A stretch of DNA of 64,000 nt from assembly GCA_040224245.1 (NCBI GenBank), contig JBEGIR010000032.1, positions 1 through 64,000 on the forward strand. Direction: 5' to 3'. The DNA comes from Puniceicoccaceae bacterium (GTDB lineage: Bacteria; Verrucomicrobiota; Verrucomicrobiia; Opitutales; JAFGAQ01). The notes beneath the pieces were generated by a model that worked only from the letters and a program-made list of their open reading frames with translations, did no database searches and was not told the origin of the DNA. The translations under genes were made by a program, and so were the position numbers. Below, piece by piece: positions 62,710 through 64,000 of this stretch (position 1 is its first letter; each line of letters starts with the position of its first letter).

Positions 62710-64000
62710 TTAAATGGTAACCCCGCGTTCGCGGAGGATGTCCCTTGCAAGCGATGCTTCATCCGTATCGGGAAATTTCAGAATAACCTCACGGAAGCGA
62801 TCGTGCGCCTCGCGTTGATGATCCTGGGTATCCAGCACTCGCCCGATCTCAAGAATCGCGCGCGCACTCCATACGGGGTATGCATAGTTGACATCCACAA
62901 GCACGAGTTCGCGAACCGCCTGCTCCTTTTCTCCCATCTTGATCAGGCTCTGACCGATCTGGAATTGGCTGCGAGCAGCGATTTCATCCCGCTTCCCCCC
63001 ACGCAGCACCAGTCGGTAATTGGCAATGGCCTGTTCATACCGTCCCAAATTCTCCTGCGACCAACCCAGCCAAAGCAGAGCGCGGCGAACGAATTCGGAG
63101 TTTGGAAACTTTGAATAAAACTGTGCAAAAATCGGCTCCGCCTGTTCCCACTCATTCAGGTAGGTGTGAGTCTCACCAAGGCGAAGAGTCGACTGCTGCA
63201 ACAGTCGTTCTTCCTTCGCAAAGCGACGTGCGCGTTCGAAATGAATCTGTGCCTCACGATACTCCTTGCGCGTCAACCGCACTTCTCCTGCCTGGTAGGA
63301 TGCGATGCCGGTGAACTCCGAATTGGGAAAGTCCCGCAGCATCTGCTCAAACACTTCCGCTGCCGCAAGATCCTGCCCGCGCCCGAGAAGACTCCATCCC
63401 ATGCGGTTGAGCACGCGCTCCCTTAACGCTTCATCCAGATTTCCGGCAAGCAAGACATCCAACCGGGCAATGGCTCCATCATAGTTCTCTTCTTCATACT
63501 CAATCTCAGCCAGCTCAAAAATGGCGCGGCGGGTGAGCGGATGATCGGGGTGGGTATTGATGAGATCCTGGTAGCGTGCTTTGGCAGATTCCAGATTGGC
63601 CAGTCCCTGATTGCACCAGGCCATCTCGTAGAGTGTGCGTGCAGAAAGGTCATTGTCACGCGAACGTCCGACAAGCCCGTTAAAGACTGACATGGCCTCG
63701 GAGTAGCGCTGCAGCTGCGAAAGACTGCGTCCGTAATAGAAAGAGGCCTGGTCAAAGCGCTCATCGTTTGGATAGCGTTCCAGGAAATTCTTGAAGGCAA
63801 CCTGCGCATTGCCGGGTTGATTCATTTCGAGATAGAGCAGCCCCTTTTTGTAGAGCGAATCAATGGCGAGTTCGTCATCCGGAAAGTTGCTCGCCACCTT
63901 ATCAAAAAATCCGATCGCGCGCAGCAGGTTGTCCCGATTCATTTCAATCCAACCCTGATAATACTGGGCTTGCGCAAAAAACGGACTCGACTGAAATTCA
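62710..64000 (-). CDS. TPR-repeat protein, 5' part beyond window edge
   Basis: At least 429 residues; the frame stays open to the window end and the extra upstream residues (FFAQAQYYQGWIEMNRDNLLRAI) continue the repeat pattern, so the Met at 63942 is internal. The protein is a chain of TPR units of about 36 residues with the A..Y..G....L....A...F......YP..... pattern (for example FDQASFYYGRSLSQLQRYSEAMSVFNG and ARSQFQIGQSLIKMGEKEQAVREL). Such proteins serve as scaffolds; YbgF/CpoB and BamD-like proteins are TPR partners of Tol systems and outer-membrane assembly. It is the first gene here of the operon with exbB, exbD and the propeller gene, 36 bp upstream of exbB. Confidence 0.85.
   Translation of the reverse strand, partial: EFQSSPFFAQAQYYQGWIEMNRDNLLRAIGFFDKVASNFPDDELAIDSLYKKGLLYLEMNQPGNAQVAFKNFLERYPNDERFDQASFYYGRSLSQLQRYSEAMSVFNGLVGRSRDNDLSARTLYEMAWCNQGLANLESAKARYQDLINTHPDHPLTRRAIFELAEIEYEEENYDGAIARLDVLLAGNLDEALRERVLNRMGWSLLGRGQDLAAAEVFEQMLRDFPNSEFTGIASYQAGEVRLTRKEYREAQIHFERARRFAKEERLLQQSTLRLGETHTYLNEWEQAEPIFAQFYSKFPNSEFVRRALLWLGWSQENLGRYEQAIANYRLVLRGGKRDEIAARSQFQIGQSLIKMGEKEQAVRELVLVDVNYAYPVWSARAILEIGRVLDTQDHQREAHDRFREVILKFPDTDEASLARDILRERGVTI

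Overview
The window is 64 kb of chromosomal DNA that looks like a member of the Verrucomicrobiota, most likely class Opitutia. This is inferred from gene content. It has many Gfo/Idh/MocA oxidoreductases and TIM-barrel sugar isomerases with Tat-type leaders, a DUF2264 protein, GH127/GH43/GH2 enzymes, Oar-like and BtuB-like TonB-dependent receptors, a very large protein with a pilin-like N-terminus resembling the Verru_Chthon cassette family, a PEP-CTERM remnant, and Gram-negative envelope genes (lpxA, exbB/exbD). I see no transposase, integrase, prophage, CRISPR array or rRNA.

Layout. 1-5.5 kb: the 3' end of a TonB-dependent receptor, then a minus-strand acyl-CoA carboxylase operon (carboxyltransferase, biotin-carboxylase-like ATP-grasp protein, biotin carrier) and an FMN reductase. 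5.5-10.9 kb: mutS, a secreted four-domain fasciclin protein and an alpha/beta hydrolase. 10.9-19.9 kb: a carbohydrate locus. The minus-strand series is a TIM-barrel isomerase, MFS transporter, cytoplasmic Gfo/Idh, DoxX-like membrane protein, Tat-type Gfo/Idh and F5/8-type C protein; a second Tat-type Gfo/Idh and TIM-barrel pair runs the other way. 20-29 kb: housekeeping genes carB, pdxA, lpxA, a conserved-looking unknown gene, rpsA and hisG (long form). 29-34 kb: an orphan OmpR-type response regulator, a MYG1-like phosphoesterase, a rhodanese and a znuA / znuC-znuB zinc uptake locus. 34-39 kb: an Oar-like TonB-dependent receptor and hemN. 39-47 kb: the pilin-like giant protein and a small partner, mgtE, a decayed PEP-CTERM gene, a TetR regulator, a membrane protein of unknown role and an exported Mn-type superoxide dismutase.

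47.4-47.8 kb: tRNA-Arg(CCT) followed by a 245-bp array that repeats the tRNA 3' end and a 69-bp hairpin-bearing unit. 47.9-59 kb: a large polytopic membrane protein and a glycan-degradation group (GH43 and GH127 in one operon, divergent GH2, DUF2264), then tRNA-Ile2(CAT). 59.1-64 kb: a Tol/Ton-like minus-strand operon (TPR protein, ExbB/TolQ, ExbD/TolR, then a PD40 beta-propeller protein). The last protein carries a TonB-style SxxxH transmembrane helix.

Most unusual observations: (1) the biotin-carboxylase-like subunit has lost the residues that bind bicarbonate and biotin while keeping the ATP site; (2) the propeller protein encoded with ExbB/ExbD combines TolB-like and TonB/TolA-like features in one polypeptide; (3) the tRNA-Arg-tail repeat array; (4) the Tat-exported Gfo/Idh, TIM-barrel and DoxX set, which may be an extracytoplasmic sugar-oxidation route. 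All function calls come from reading the sequence without database searches.
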